Position numbers and translations under genes: made by a program. The notes under the pieces were generated by a model. It saw only the letters and a program-made list of their open reading frames with translations. It did not search any database and was not told where the DNA came from. This document shows, in pieces, positions 28,356 through 37,972 of a stretch of DNA of 56,459 bases; position 1 is the stretch's first letter; the number at the start of each line of letters is the position of its first letter. Source of the DNA: an uncultured Verrucomicrobiota bacterium (lineage in GTDB: Bacteria > Verrucomicrobiota > Verrucomicrobiia > Limisphaerales > UBA9464); contig CAIWAH010000285.1 in NCBI GenBank assembly GCA_903910585.1, positions 1-56,459 on the forward strand, in the 5' to 3' direction.

Positions 28356-31160
28356 ATGGGTAAAGCCCTCATCATCGCGGAAAAACCGTCGGTCGCCGCG
28401 GACATCGCCAAGGCGCTGGGCGGCTTCACCAAGGACAAATCCGGCGACTTCTTCGAGAGCGATGGCTTCGTCATCTCCTCGGCCGTGGGCCATCTCCTAG
28501 AGTTGGCAGTGCCGGAGGAGTTTGAAGTAGCCCGTGGGAAATGGACGTTTGGGCAACTGCCGCACCTGCCACCGCGATTCGGTCTTCAGCCCATCGAGAA
28601 GAACGAAAGCCGGCTCAAAACGCTGGCCAAGCTGATCAAGCGCAAGGACGTGGACCGCCTGATCAACGCCTGCGACGCCGGCCGCGAGGGCGAACTGATC
28701 TTCCGCAACATCGTCGCCCATGCCGGGGCGAAGCAGCCGATTCAGCGCCTGTGGCTGCAGTCCATGACGCCGGCGGCGATCCGCGACGGGTTTGCGAAGC
28801 TGCGGTCGGATGCGGACCTGTTGCCGCTGGCCGATGCCTCGAAGTGCCGTTCCGAGGCCGACTGGCTGGTGGGCATCAACGGCACGCGGGCGATGACCGC
28901 GTTCAACAACAAGTCGGGCGGCTTTTACCTGACGACCGTCGGCCGGGTGCAGACCCCGACGCTGGCGATCGTGGTCGAACGCGAGGCGAAGATTAAGCGG
29001 TTCGTGCCGCGGGATTACTGGGAAGTGCTCGGCACCTTCCAGGGCGGCCGGGGCAGCTACACCGGCCGCTGGTTCGACGAAGGGTTCCGCAAGTCCGACA
29101 GCAAGGAGGCCGATCCGGAGCTGAAGCCGGAACGCCTCTGGGATCGCCCGCGCGCGGAGACGATCCGGGCACGCTGCCTCGGCAAGCCGGGTGTGGTGAC
29201 GGAGGAAACGAAGCCGGCCACGCAGCTCTCGCCGCTGCTTTACGACCTCACCACGCTGCAACGGGAGGCCAACTCGCGGTTCGGGTTCAGCGCCAAGAAC
29301 ACTCTCGCGGTGGCGCAGGCGCTTTACGAAAAGCACAAGGTGCTGACCTATCCGCGAACCGATTCGCGGCATTTGCCGGAGGATTATCCGGCGACGGTCC
29401 GCAAGACGCTGGAATCGTTGGGTGACTCCGCCTACGCGCCGTATGCCCAAAAGATTCTCGGCGAAGGCTGGGTGCGGCCGAACAAGCGCATCTTCAACAA
29501 CGCCAAGGTCAGCGATCACTTCGCGATCATCCCGACCGGCGTGGTGCCCAAGGGCCTTTCCGAGCCCGAGCAGAAGCTGTTCGACCTGGTGACGCGCCGC
29601 TTTCTGGCGGTGTTCTATCCGGCGGCGGAATTCCTGGAGACGGTCCGCATCACGCGGGTGGAGAACGAACCGTTCAAGAGCGTGGGCAAGGTGCTGGTGA
29701 AACCGGGCTGGCTGGAGGTTTACGGCAAGGAAGCCCAGTCTGAAGACGACGCCCCGAGCCTCGCGCCGGTGACCCAGGGCGAGCGGGTTGCGACGACCGA
29801 CGTCGAGGTGAAGCAGAGCACCACCAAGCCGCCGCCGCGCTATACGGAGGCGACCCTGCTCAGCGCGATGGAAGGCGCAGGCAAACTGGTGGATGACGAG
29901 GAGCTCCGGGAGGCGATGAGCGAGCGCGGCCTCGGCACGCCGGCGACCCGCGCCGCGATCATCGAAGGGCTCATCAACGAGGAATACATCCATCGTCACG
30001 CCCGGGAACTGGTCGCCACGGCCAAGGCGTTCATGCTGATCCAGCTCCTGAACGGGCTCGGTGTGATGGAACTGACCAAGCCCGAGATGACCGGGGACTG
30101 GGAATTTCAGCTCAAGAAGATGGAGCGCGGCCAACTGGGCCGGCAGCAGTTCATGGACGAGATCCGGCGCTTCACCGCCGAAATCGTCGCCAAGGCCAAG
30201 CAATACGACAAAGACACGATCCCCGGCGACTTCGGGGTGCTGACGGTGCCGTGCCCGAAATGCGGCGGGGAGGTGCAGGAGAAATTCCGTGAGTTCAAGT
30301 GCCAGGCCTGCGATTTCGCGGTGCGGAAGATCCTCTCGGGCCGGATGTTCGAGCCCGCGGAGGTCGAGACGCTGATCCGCGAGAAGCAGATCGGGCCGTT
30401 GCAGGGTTTCCGCAGCCAGAAGGGCTTTCCCTTCGCCGCGCTCATCAAGCTGAACGCCGAATTCCGCGCCGAGTTCGACTTCGGCAATGAGCCCAAGGAC
30501 GGCGAGAACGGCGAGGGCGCCCAGGCACCCGATTTCAGCGGCAAGGAACCCGTCGGCAAATGCCCGAAGTGCGCGGCGCGGGTGTTCGAGAACGGCATGA
30601 ACTACGTCTGCGAAAAGGCGGTGGGGCCGGGCAAGACGTGCGATTTCAAGACCGGGGTGCTGATTCTGCAGCAGCCGATCGACAAGGTGCAGGTCGGCAA
30701 GCTGCTGGCGGAAGGCAAGACGGAGGTGCTGAAGGGATTCGTGTCGAAGCGCACCAACCGCAAGTTCGAGGCGTTCCTCGTCCTCAAGGGCGGTGAGGTG
30801 AAGTTCGAGTTCCCGCCGCGCGAGAAGAAGGCGGGGGCGAAATCCCGGGAGCCCGCGGTGAAGCTCGACTTCACGGGCCAGACGTCGCTGGGCAAATGCC
30901 CCAAGTGTGCCGGTCAGGTTTTTGAAAGCCCTACGGACTACGTCTGCGAGAACACCCAGCGGGAAACCAAGCGCTGCACGTTCAAGACCGGCAAGGTCAT
31001 CCTGCAGCAGCCGGTGGACCATGCCCAGTTGGCCAAGCTGCTGACCGCGGGCAGGACGGATGCACTGACGAAGTTCATCAGCAAGGCGGGCAAGCCGTTC
31101 ACGGCGCACCTCAAGCTCGGCGACAAGGCCAAGGTGGAATTCGAGTTCCCCGAGAGCTGA
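28356..31160 (+). CDS. topB: DNA topoisomerase III with repeated C-terminal domains
   Basis: This 934-residue type IA topoisomerase passes single strands to decatenate DNA. The Toprim domain opens MGKALIIAEKPSVAADIA and has the acidic DAGREGELI. The active-site tyrosine is in VLTYPRTDSRHL, and GLGTPATRAAIIE is the family hinge. After about residue 640 come three tandem C-terminal segments. Each has a four-Cys ribbon-like part (CPKCGGEV...CQAC; CPKCAARV...C...C; CPKCAGQV...C...C) followed by a 'Toprim_Crpt'-like stretch ending KFEF or similar. TopB rather than TopA is chosen from the motif order. The ATG at 28356 opens the Toprim domain. Confidence 0.93.
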   Translation: MGKALIIAEKPSVAADIAKALGGFTKDKSGDFFESDGFVISSAVGHLLELAVPEEFEVARGKWTFGQLPHLPPRFGLQPIEKNESRLKTLAKLIKRKDVDRLINACDAGREGELIFRNIVAHAGAKQPIQRLWLQSMTPAAIRDGFAKLRSDADLLPLADASKCRSEADWLVGINGTRAMTAFNNKSGGFYLTTVGRVQTPTLAIVVEREAKIKRFVPRDYWEVLGTFQGGRGSYTGRWFDEGFRKSDSKEADPELKPERLWDRPRAETIRARCLGKPGVVTEETKPATQLSPLLYDLTTLQREANSRFGFSAKNTLAVAQALYEKHKVLTYPRTDSRHLPEDYPATVRKTLESLGDSAYAPYAQKILGEGWVRPNKRIFNNAKVSDHFAIIPTGVVPKGLSEPEQKLFDLVTRRFLAVFYPAAEFLETVRITRVENEPFKSVGKVLVKPGWLEVYGKEAQSEDDAPSLAPVTQGERVATTDVEVKQSTTKPPPRYTEATLLSAMEGAGKLVDDEELREAMSERGLGTPATRAAIIEGLINEEYIHRHARELVATAKAFMLIQLLNGLGVMELTKPEMTGDWEFQLKKMERGQLGRQQFMDEIRRFTAEIVAKAKQYDKDTIPGDFGVLTVPCPKCGGEVQEKFREFKCQACDFAVRKILSGRMFEPAEVETLIREKQIGPLQGFRSQKGFPFAALIKLNAEFRAEFDFGNEPKDGENGEGAQAPDFSGKEPVGKCPKCAARVFENGMNYVCEKAVGPGKTCDFKTGVLILQQPIDKVQVGKLLAEGKTEVLKGFVSKRTNRKFEAFLVLKGGEVKFEFPPREKKAGAKSREPAVKLDFTGQTSLGKCPKCAGQVFESPTDYVCENTQRETKRCTFKTGKVILQQPVDHAQLAKLLTAGRTDALTKFISKAGKPFTAHLKLGDKAKVEFEFPES

Positions 31161-31175
31161 TCCGACGGCCGCAGT

Positions 31176-32417
31176 TCAGGCCGGCAGGTAGAGCGTGATG
31201 CAGGTGCCGCGGCCCGGGACCGTGGTGAAGTGCAGGGCCGCCCGGGTTTCGAGGACCCCGCGATAGACGACCTGAAGACCCAGACCGGTGCCTTCACCGC
31301 TGGGCTTGGTGGTGAGGCTTTCGCGGAACAGCCGGGGCACCAGTTCGGTGGGCACTCCGGGTCCGTCGTCGCGGACCGCGATGGCGACGAACGGGGGCTG
31401 GTTGAGGAAGTTGTCCCGCAGCCAGAAGGAGAGTCCATTGGCCACGGTGGGCAGCACGGCCGGCAGGGGTTCGCGGACCGTCCAGCATTCGATGTCCACG
31501 CGGTGCGGCCGATTGGAGGCCTGCAGGGCGTTGAGACCGAGGTTGCTGATCATCCGGAAGACGTCCGCCGCACTGGCCTGCAGCAGCAACGGGGCGAGGG
31601 GAAGCTGGACCTTGAGCTGGTGCCCCTTGGCCGACCGATGGGAGCGGAGCAGGTGGCCCAAGTCATCGAGCACGGCCTTGGCGTCGCAGCGGTCCCCGTC
31701 CTGGTTCCGGCGCAACAGCCGCATGGAGCGCCGGGAAATCTCAATGGCCATCACGCTCTGGTGGCGGAGATCCAGCAGCAGTTCCTGGAACTGGGAGTTG
31801 GGCACCTTGCCGCCCGTCATCGCCTGCGAGAGGTCGAGGGAAAGCGTTTCCGCGAGCGAATTGATGACGGTCAGCGAGCCGTTGAGGTCGTGCAGGGCGC
31901 CGGCGTAAATGTCGCGTTCGAGGCGGAACGATTCCGCCTGGTGCGCCTGACGTTCCAGCCGGGCGATCTGCTCGCGTTCCAGCCGCCGTTCCTGGGCCCG
32001 GACGCGGGCCTGAAGGACCACTTCGCGGAGCACGGAGACCTCCACCGGCTTCCGCAGCGAGGCGAAGATGTCGCCGTGGCGGGTGTGTGCCGGGAGTCCC
32101 GGAGTGGATTCGGTGCCGAGCAGAATCGTCTGCGCCTCGGGCTGTAACAGGTGGATCCGCTGGGCGAGTTCCCACGCGGACATCCCCGGCAGATCGCCGT
32201 CCACCAGCACCACCTCATGGCGGCTTTTGCCGAGCAGATCCAAGGCGGCCGGACCGCAGTCGCAGGTGCTGACCGCAAAGTCATTCTGAAAAACCTGGAC
32301 CATCGCCTCCCGGACGAGCCCGTCCGCCTCGACCACCAGCAACGCGGGGGCTGCAGGAGCGGCGGCCCCCTCGAGCCCGGCTGCGGCCGAAGTGCTGGCG
32401 GGTGAGGGCAAATTCAT
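31176..32417 (-). CDS. receiver-histidine kinase protein (last gene of phc-like operon)
   Basis: This 413-residue soluble protein has an N-terminal receiver domain (about 25-145) with probable phospho-acceptor in VVLVDGDLPGM, the Thr of LLGTES and the Lys of LRKPV. An alpha-helical region follows, with a histidine in GALHDLNGSLTVINSLAE and a C-terminal HATPase domain with ISNLGLNALQAS, DDGPGVP and GTGLGLQVV. Its ATG overlaps the previous gene's stop as ATGA. PhcR/PhcQ-like proteins also combine receiver and kinase domains, but I assign no symbol. It has no DNA-binding domain, so it would relay phosphate rather than bind a promoter. Confidence 0.85.
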   Translation of the reverse strand: MNLPSPASTSAAAGLEGAAAPAAPALLVVEADGLVREAMVQVFQNDFAVSTCDCGPAALDLLGKSRHEVVLVDGDLPGMSAWELAQRIHLLQPEAQTILLGTESTPGLPAHTRHGDIFASLRKPVEVSVLREVVLQARVRAQERRLEREQIARLERQAHQAESFRLERDIYAGALHDLNGSLTVINSLAETLSLDLSQAMTGGKVPNSQFQELLLDLRHQSVMAIEISRRSMRLLRRNQDGDRCDAKAVLDDLGHLLRSHRSAKGHQLKVQLPLAPLLLQASAADVFRMISNLGLNALQASNRPHRVDIECWTVREPLPAVLPTVANGLSFWLRDNFLNQPPFVAIAVRDDGPGVPTELVPRLFRESLTTKPSGEGTGLGLQVVYRGVLETRAALHFTTVPGRGTCITLYLPA

Positions 32418-33679
32418 GGATTCGCCAGGAGCTTTTCCCAGAGGCGCTCATTCGTCATGAGCCGGGCCAGGAAGTCGCCTCCCTGTTCCGTGGCCGCGCC
32501 TTCCGGGCGGTCCACGGGCAGATGCACCACGTATTTCAGGCCGCCTTCCGGCCGGGCGAGGACCTCGATCCGTCCGCCGTGATGGTGGGCGATGAAGAAG
32601 GAGGCCATCAGCCCCACGCCGAGGTCGGTGGCATTGTCGGCCCGGCTGAAAAACGGATCAAAGGCGCACCGCAGCGCCTCTTCGGGCAGGCCGGGGCCGT
32701 TGTCGCTGAAGGTGAACTCCACCTCGGCCGGATGCTCCTGGGTTGCCGGGACCGCCCGGGCATCAAGTTCCAGCGTGTTGCCGGGTTGGAGATTGTTGAG
32801 TTCCTCGCGCAGGAGCAGCGGAAACAGCCGGGGAAACCGCTCGCCGTCCACCTTCAGCTTGGGCAAATCCCCGGGGATCCGGCTGACCACGGTCAGGTTC
32901 CGGGCCCGGAACTCTTCCCGGAGTCCGTCGAGCGCGCCCTGAAGCGCAGCCGCGGCGTCCACTTCATGTCGCGGCAGGGACGCGGGCGGCTCGGTGAACT
33001 GGGCCACGCCATCCAGCATTTCGATGACGGCCTTGAGGCGGACCTGCACTTTGCTGTGAAAGTCGTGCCAGAAGCTCGGGTGCTGCAGCCGGTCGAGGTC
33101 CAGACGTTCGCGATGAAGCATCTCCGGGGTCAGCTCCAGAAAAGTCCGGATCGCCGCCATGGAGTTTCGGAGATTGTGGCTCAGGCCGGCGGCCATGACC
33201 CCAAGGCCGAGCACCCGGTCGGTGATGACCATCTTGTGAACGACGGACAGCTTTTCGCGGAGCAAGGCATCGCGTTCCCGCTGGAGCAGGAAGAACTCGA
33301 TGGCGCGCTTGATGGTGATCTCCAGCGAGTCGAGGTCGAACGGCTTGCTGATGTATTTGTAGATCGCCCCGCTGTTGATGGCCGCCACGGCGGCATCCAT
33401 GTCGCTGTAGGCGGTGGCCAGCATGCGGATGATGCGCGGCCGCAGCTGGCGTGCCTGCTCGAGGAGCTGCACCCCCTGCATGCCGGGCATGCGCTGGTCG
33501 GAGACGATGACGGCCAGTTCGTCGAGGTTGGCCTGCAGCAGCTTGAGGCCCTCCTCGCCGCTTGACGCCGTGAGCAGCCGGAGGTTCGGCGCGAGGTATT
33601 TGGTCACGTTCCGGAGCGACTTCTCCTCGTCGTCCACATAGAGGACGGCAAAGCGCTTGTAGTCGTGGTTCGGTTCCAT
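32414..33679 (-). CDS. receiver-histidine kinase protein, PhcQ/PhcR-like
   Basis: This 421-residue protein starts with a receiver domain (YVDDEEKSLRN, phospho-acceptor in IVSDQRMPGMQG, ATAYSD, YISKPFD) of the RpfG/PhcQ-like subtype. It continues into a kinase core with GLSHNLRNSMAAI as histidine box and a HATPase with DNGPGLP and GVGLMASFF. The N box (LLREELNNLQ) is degenerate, so catalytic competence is uncertain. ATG at 33679 is 19 bases after the hybrid kinase; an upstream TTG would overlap it. Response regulators of this shape follow the sensor in Ralstonia phc operons; orthology is inferred from domains and order only. Confidence 0.85.
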   Translation of the reverse strand: MEPNHDYKRFAVLYVDDEEKSLRNVTKYLAPNLRLLTASSGEEGLKLLQANLDELAVIVSDQRMPGMQGVQLLEQARQLRPRIIRMLATAYSDMDAAVAAINSGAIYKYISKPFDLDSLEITIKRAIEFFLLQRERDALLREKLSVVHKMVITDRVLGLGVMAAGLSHNLRNSMAAIRTFLELTPEMLHRERLDLDRLQHPSFWHDFHSKVQVRLKAVIEMLDGVAQFTEPPASLPRHEVDAAAALQGALDGLREEFRARNLTVVSRIPGDLPKLKVDGERFPRLFPLLLREELNNLQPGNTLELDARAVPATQEHPAEVEFTFSDNGPGLPEEALRCAFDPFFSRADNATDLGVGLMASFFIAHHHGGRIEVLARPEGGLKYVVHLPVDRPEGAATEQGGDFLARLMTNERLWEKLLANP

Positions 33680-33698
33680 GTGGCCGGGAGAGAGGTTC

Positions 33699-36473
33699 TT
33701 ACAGTTGGGTATCCGCAGCAAACTCCAAAACAAACTCGCAAAACTTGCCCGGCGCGCTGTGGACCCGGATACGGCCGCCGGATTCCTCCATGATCCGGTA
33801 GCAGATGCTCAGGCCGAGCCCCATGCCGGCGCCGACCGCCTTGGTGGTGAAAAACGGGTCGAAAATCTTCGGCAGCACGTCATCGGGAATGCCCGGGCCA
33901 TTGTCCCGCACGGAGATGAAGGGAATCGGGCCATTCACGCCGACCCGGACCACGATTTCTCCCGGCGGAGCGGATTCCGGGCGATCCTTGAGCGCATCGA
34001 GGGAGTTCTGGATGAGGTTGATGAGCACCTGGAGCAGTTGGTTGGCATTGGCCAGCACGGTGATTCCATCGGGAAGTTCCAGCCGCAACTTGACCCGGTC
34101 GCTGAGCTCGGCGGCGAACAGCCGGGGCAGCCGCTCCAGCGTGGCCTTCACGGGAATGGGTTCGACGGGCCCCGAATGGCCGTGGGTGAAGCTCCGCAGA
34201 TCGGCCACGATCTGGGACACCCGCCGCAGGCCGTCCTCGAGGTCGGCGACCGATTCCTTGAAGTCGGCCTGATCGTCCTCCGGCAGCCGGGTGCCCGCCC
34301 GGCGGATGAACGCCACCGCGGCCAGCGCGTAGTTCATCGGGTTGTTGATCTCGTGGATGATGCCGGCGCACAGGCGCCCCAGCGAAGCCAGCTTCTCGGT
34401 CTGCACGAGCTGGGTTTCGGTGTCCTTGAGCTGTTCGAGGGCCGACTCCAGCCGCTTGTTCTGAACCGAGATCTCCTTCTGCAGTTGGTGGGCGTCGGAG
34501 AGGTTCTTGATCCGCAGCCGCAGTTCCTGGGAGGAAAACGGTTTGGCGAGGAAGTCACTCGCGCCGGCGGCGAGGGCCTTGAGTTTGGTGTCGTCGTCGG
34601 CCCGGGCGGTCAGCATGAGGAACGGCAGTCCCCGGGTGGCCACCTGCCGGCGCAACTCGCGGCAGACGCTCATGCCATCACGGCCGGGCATCATCATGTC
34701 GCAGACGATGATCTCGGGCAGGACCTGGGTGGCCAGGGCAAAGGCCTGGTCGCCGTCCACGGCTTCCACCACCTCGTAATCGTCGTTCAGCTGGCCCTTG
34801 AGGAAGCGCAGCATCTCGGGCTCATCGTCGGCCAGGAGCAGTTTCGGCTTCCGGCGGGGTCCTATGTCCGGGGTCCACGGCCGGATGAGATCCTTGGGCG
34901 AGGCAATGCCCGGGAACAGTTCCGCCCGGCGATACAGGCTTTCGAGCCAGGGATCCTTCTGGGGAGCGATGGGATGCGAATCCGCCGGGGGCGCTTCGGC
35001 GGCCGCTGGCGGGGTGGCCCCCTCGGGTTCGTCCGCGGTCGATAGCGGGAGCCGGACAATCATGGTGGTCCCCTGTCCGACGGTGCTCTCCGCTCCGACC
35101 GAACCGCCATGGGCCTCGACCAGTTCCTTCACCAGGGACAGGCCGATGCCCGCGCCCTGGAACTTGCGCTGCGAAGACGAATCGGCCTGCCAGAACCGGT
35201 CGAAGATGTAGGGCAGCTGCTGTGGTGAGATACCCATGCCCGTGTCCCGCACTTCGATGATTGCGAAATCGCCGTCGCGGCGGGCGTGGATGGACACTTC
35301 ACCGCCGGCCGGAGTGAACTTCACCGCGTTGAAAAGCAGGTTGAGGAACACCTTCTCCAACTTGTCCGGATCGGCCCGCAGGCGGGCAACGTCTTCCGCA
35401 ACCACGCACCGGAGGCGCAGGCCCTTTTCCTCGGCGACCCCGCGCAACGCCCGCAGCAGTCCCTGCAGGAACTCCTCCGCCGGCACCGGCACCGGCTGGA
35501 GCTTGAGCGTGCCCGAGTCGAGCCGGACCAGTTCGAGCAGGTCGTTGATCAGCTTCAGCAGGCGCATGCCGTTGCTGTGCATGGTCGCGAGGTGCTCCTG
35601 CACGGTGGCATCCCGCAGGGAGGCGGTGCCTTCCCGGAGCGACTCCAGCGGCGCGATGAGGAGGGTGAGCGGAGTGCGGAGTTCGTGGCTGATGTTGGCG
35701 AAGAAACGTCCCTTGGACTCGTCCAGTTCGCGGAGCCGGTTGGCCGTCTGTTCGAGTTCCTGCTCGCGCAGCTTGAGTTCCAGGTTCGACTGCTCGAGCT
35801 GATGCTGGCTGGACTGGAGGTTGCGGTTGGTTTCGGCCAGGCGCTGCTCGCTCAGCTTCAGTTCCTCCCGGGCGACGAATTCGCGCTTCCGCAGCTGGTT
35901 GTAGAACACGTTGCCGGTCACCACGATGATGGCCGTCAGGATCAGGAAATAGAGGTTGTTGAACGCGGTCTGGCCCTTGGCGGGAACGGCGTTGGCCAAC
36001 CCGGCGATCACGTAGAACGCGATGATCGTCCCGGTGACGGCGACCGATTCCCGCAGGTTCCAGTGCACGATCACGTTGACCGCCAGCAGGATCAGATTGA
36101 GGCCCGCGTAATAGGGCGAGTTCCACCCTTCGGTCACGGCGATCATCACCGCGATGAAGGCCGACGGGATGAGCGCCAAAGTCGGGCCGATGAGGCGGGC
36201 GTGACGTTCGCCCCGGGGAGTGCGGAGAAACCACCAGAGGCCCAGCGCCATGGCGGAGCAGAGCAGACGGAGACCCAGAAACAGCGGGAGCTTGTCGCCC
36301 CGATACACGGCCAGATCCAGGGTGACACCCGCCGGCATCAGCACGGCGATCAGGAGGGCGCCCACCTTGCCGAGACGAACGCGCTGGGCGTGTTCGTCCG
36401 CGGCAAACGCGGCCTGGAGCGCCGGGTTCCGCGCCAGCGCCGCTTCAGGCGATTCCTGGTTTCCGGACTTCAA
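33699..36473 (-). CDS. membrane hybrid sensor kinase with two kinase cores, PhcS-like position
   Basis: This 924-residue protein has about six transmembrane helices (residues about 35-200: [57 protein letters not shown] and two more), then a coiled coil, then HisKA with SHELRTPLT and a HATPase with [21 protein letters not shown] receiver ([10 protein letters not shown]) follows, and a second histidine box [10 protein letters not shown] with a second HATPase ([25 protein letters not shown]). This kinase-receiver-kinase layout is unusual. The start is a TTG at 36473, overlapping the methyltransferase by 29 bases; no better start is seen. The membrane region has no large periplasmic loop, fitting a lipophilic ligand, which is inference. 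Confidence 0.88.
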   Translation of the reverse strand: MKSGNQESPEAALARNPALQAAFAADEHAQRVRLGKVGALLIAVLMPAGVTLDLAVYRGDKLPLFLGLRLLCSAMALGLWWFLRTPRGERHARLIGPTLALIPSAFIAVMIAVTEGWNSPYYAGLNLILLAVNVIVHWNLRESVAVTGTIIAFYVIAGLANAVPAKGQTAFNNLYFLILTAIIVVTGNVFYNQLRKREFVAREELKLSEQRLAETNRNLQSSQHQLEQSNLELKLREQELEQTANRLRELDESKGRFFANISHELRTPLTLLIAPLESLREGTASLRDATVQEHLATMHSNGMRLLKLINDLLELVRLDSGTLKLQPVPVPAEEFLQGLLRALRGVAEEKGLRLRCVVAEDVARLRADPDKLEKVFLNLLFNAVKFTPAGGEVSIHARRDGDFAIIEVRDTGMGISPQQLPYIFDRFWQADSSSQRKFQGAGIGLSLVKELVEAHGGSVGAESTVGQGTTMIVRLPLSTADEPEGATPPAAAEAPPADSHPIAPQKDPWLESLYRRAELFPGIASPKDLIRPWTPDIGPRRKPKLLLADDEPEMLRFLKGQLNDDYEVVEAVDGDQAFALATQVLPEIIVCDMMMPGRDGMSVCRELRRQVATRGLPFLMLTARADDDTKLKALAAGASDFLAKPFSSQELRLRIKNLSDAHQLQKEISVQNKRLESALEQLKDTETQLVQTEKLASLGRLCAGIIHEINNPMNYALAAVAFIRRAGTRLPEDDQADFKESVADLEDGLRRVSQIVADLRSFTHGHSGPVEPIPVKATLERLPRLFAAELSDRVKLRLELPDGITVLANANQLLQVLINLIQNSLDALKDRPESAPPGEIVVRVGVNGPIPFISVRDNGPGIPDDVLPKIFDPFFTTKAVGAGMGLGLSICYRIMEESGGRIRVHSAPGKFCEFVLEFAADTQL

Positions 36474-37851
36474 GGTAGATGTTCACGCCAGTGACGTCGG
36501 CTTCCGTGGTCACCGCGTTCGGCGGCGCCGCCAGCGGGTGAAGCCGCTTCAACTGGTCCTGGTTGCGGTGGATCAGATGCCATTCCAGCAGGAATTCCAT
36601 CCCGTTGCGGGCCGGATTGGAGGCATCCACGTTGGTGACGATCAGCAGGCCGCCCGGGGCGAGCAGGTCGTAGAAGATGTTCACCAACCGCTGGCAAATG
36701 CGGTCGGAAAGGTAGTCAAACAGCCCGGCGCAATAGACCAGGTCGTATTGCGGCGCCTGCGGATTGGGCCGGCCCGATTCCTTCAGGATCTGGTGCACGG
36801 ACTTAAGTTGGAAGTTCAGTCCCGTGCTCCGGCCGTGGGCAGTGCGGAGTCCCTCCAGCTTTTCCCGGGCGAACTGCAGGGTTTCTTCGTTGAAGTCAAC
36901 CAACGTCAGGTCCGCCTCGTTGCCGATGGGATCCTCCCGGAGGAACTGCTGGATTTCGCCGGCCGGTCCGCAGCCGAGATTGAAGACCCGGAGGCGGCGT
37001 CCGGCGGCCGTGACCCGCTGTGCCTCGGCCAGCAGCCGGCGATGCAGGAAGGCGATCCGGTTCCGGTGCGCTTCGGCGGGCGCCTGGGTCAGAAACCACG
37101 CGTGGACCGCCTTGGCGAACAGGGAGCTGCCCTCCAGCGCCCGCGTGAGGATCATGTTCACCATCAGGTAATCGCCGGCGTAGCCGAGCGGTTTCTGAAA
37201 CGTCCGGTAGGCGAAGGGGGCGCACAGCACGAGCGGATGGAGGAGCCGCCGCAGGTAGGTGCGGTGCATCGCCTGCGCGGAGATGTCCACCGCGGCCGCG
37301 ATGCCCTCGAAACGCTCAAACAGCTCGTTGAAGGCCGGAGCGACCGGGGGGCCGATCTCGGCGATGATCTCCTGTTCCCGCCGGCTCAGCTCGCTGTTCG
37401 GCAGGGAGCGCAGGCCCAGTTCGACCTGTTCCAGCCACCGGCGGAGGTCGGTGAACATGCTGTGCATGTCGGCCACCACGATTTTGAAATCGGCGCTGAC
37501 CTGATGGATCTTGGTCGCCTCGCGGAGGAATCCCGTCAGTTCGTCCCGCAGTTGGTTCGGGGCCGCCAGCGGCGCGAACAGGTCCACGTCGAGCCAGGAT
37601 TCCTCCAGCGCGGCTTCGCAGACCAGCATGATGCCGGCGTTGACGAGGTTGCTGACCACCGCCCGGCCGGAGTAGATCAGGCGGTCGCCGATGCGGATGC
37701 GGAAGTCGAGCAGGACCTCGGAGAGCTGGAGGATGCTGTAGGGATTGTAGACCTCGAAGACCGCAGCAAACCGGTTCAGCCGGACCGGGGTCGCCTGAAT
37801 CTCGGCCCCTTGGCTGTTGCGGCAACTGATGCTGATGTCGCGTTCGGTCAC
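36445..37851 (-). CDS. PilZ-like / SAM-dependent methyltransferase, PhcB-like
   Basis: The 468-residue protein has an N-terminal PilZ-like beta-barrel region (about 1-100: RFAAVFEVYNPYSILQLSE, GRAVVSNLVNAGIMLVCEA). A helical middle section follows. The C-terminal class I SAM methyltransferase has FNLGCGPAGEIQQFL, the acidic TLVDFNEE and YDLVYCAGLFDYL. Proteins of this kind are annotated as 3-hydroxypalmitic acid methyl ester (EF) biosynthesis proteins in the phc locus. It is the first gene of the four-gene leftward operon and starts with GTG at 37851. The reaction could be methyl-ester formation on a 3-hydroxy fatty acid, but the substrate is inferred from family resemblance and context. Confidence 0.78.
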   Translation of the reverse strand: MTERDISISCRNSQGAEIQATPVRLNRFAAVFEVYNPYSILQLSEVLLDFRIRIGDRLIYSGRAVVSNLVNAGIMLVCEAALEESWLDVDLFAPLAAPNQLRDELTGFLREATKIHQVSADFKIVVADMHSMFTDLRRWLEQVELGLRSLPNSELSRREQEIIAEIGPPVAPAFNELFERFEGIAAAVDISAQAMHRTYLRRLLHPLVLCAPFAYRTFQKPLGYAGDYLMVNMILTRALEGSSLFAKAVHAWFLTQAPAEAHRNRIAFLHRRLLAEAQRVTAAGRRLRVFNLGCGPAGEIQQFLREDPIGNEADLTLVDFNEETLQFAREKLEGLRTAHGRSTGLNFQLKSVHQILKESGRPNPQAPQYDLVYCAGLFDYLSDRICQRLVNIFYDLLAPGGLLIVTNVDASNPARNGMEFLLEWHLIHRNQDQLKRLHPLAAPPNAVTTEADVTGVNIYLEVRKPGIA

Positions 37852-37972
37852 GATGCTGCCCTGCGCTGGCTGCCCGACCTCGATGGCCGGGACACACTGC
37901 GGCGATCCTTTCCGGACCCCCTGAGTCTAGGCCAACCGGGGACCCCCGACCAAGCGGGAATGCCCCGGCTCC

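Noticed and set aside
28497..31109. Long minus-strand open frame over topB
   Set aside because: TopB motifs are on the plus strand; the antisense product has no domain or start signal.
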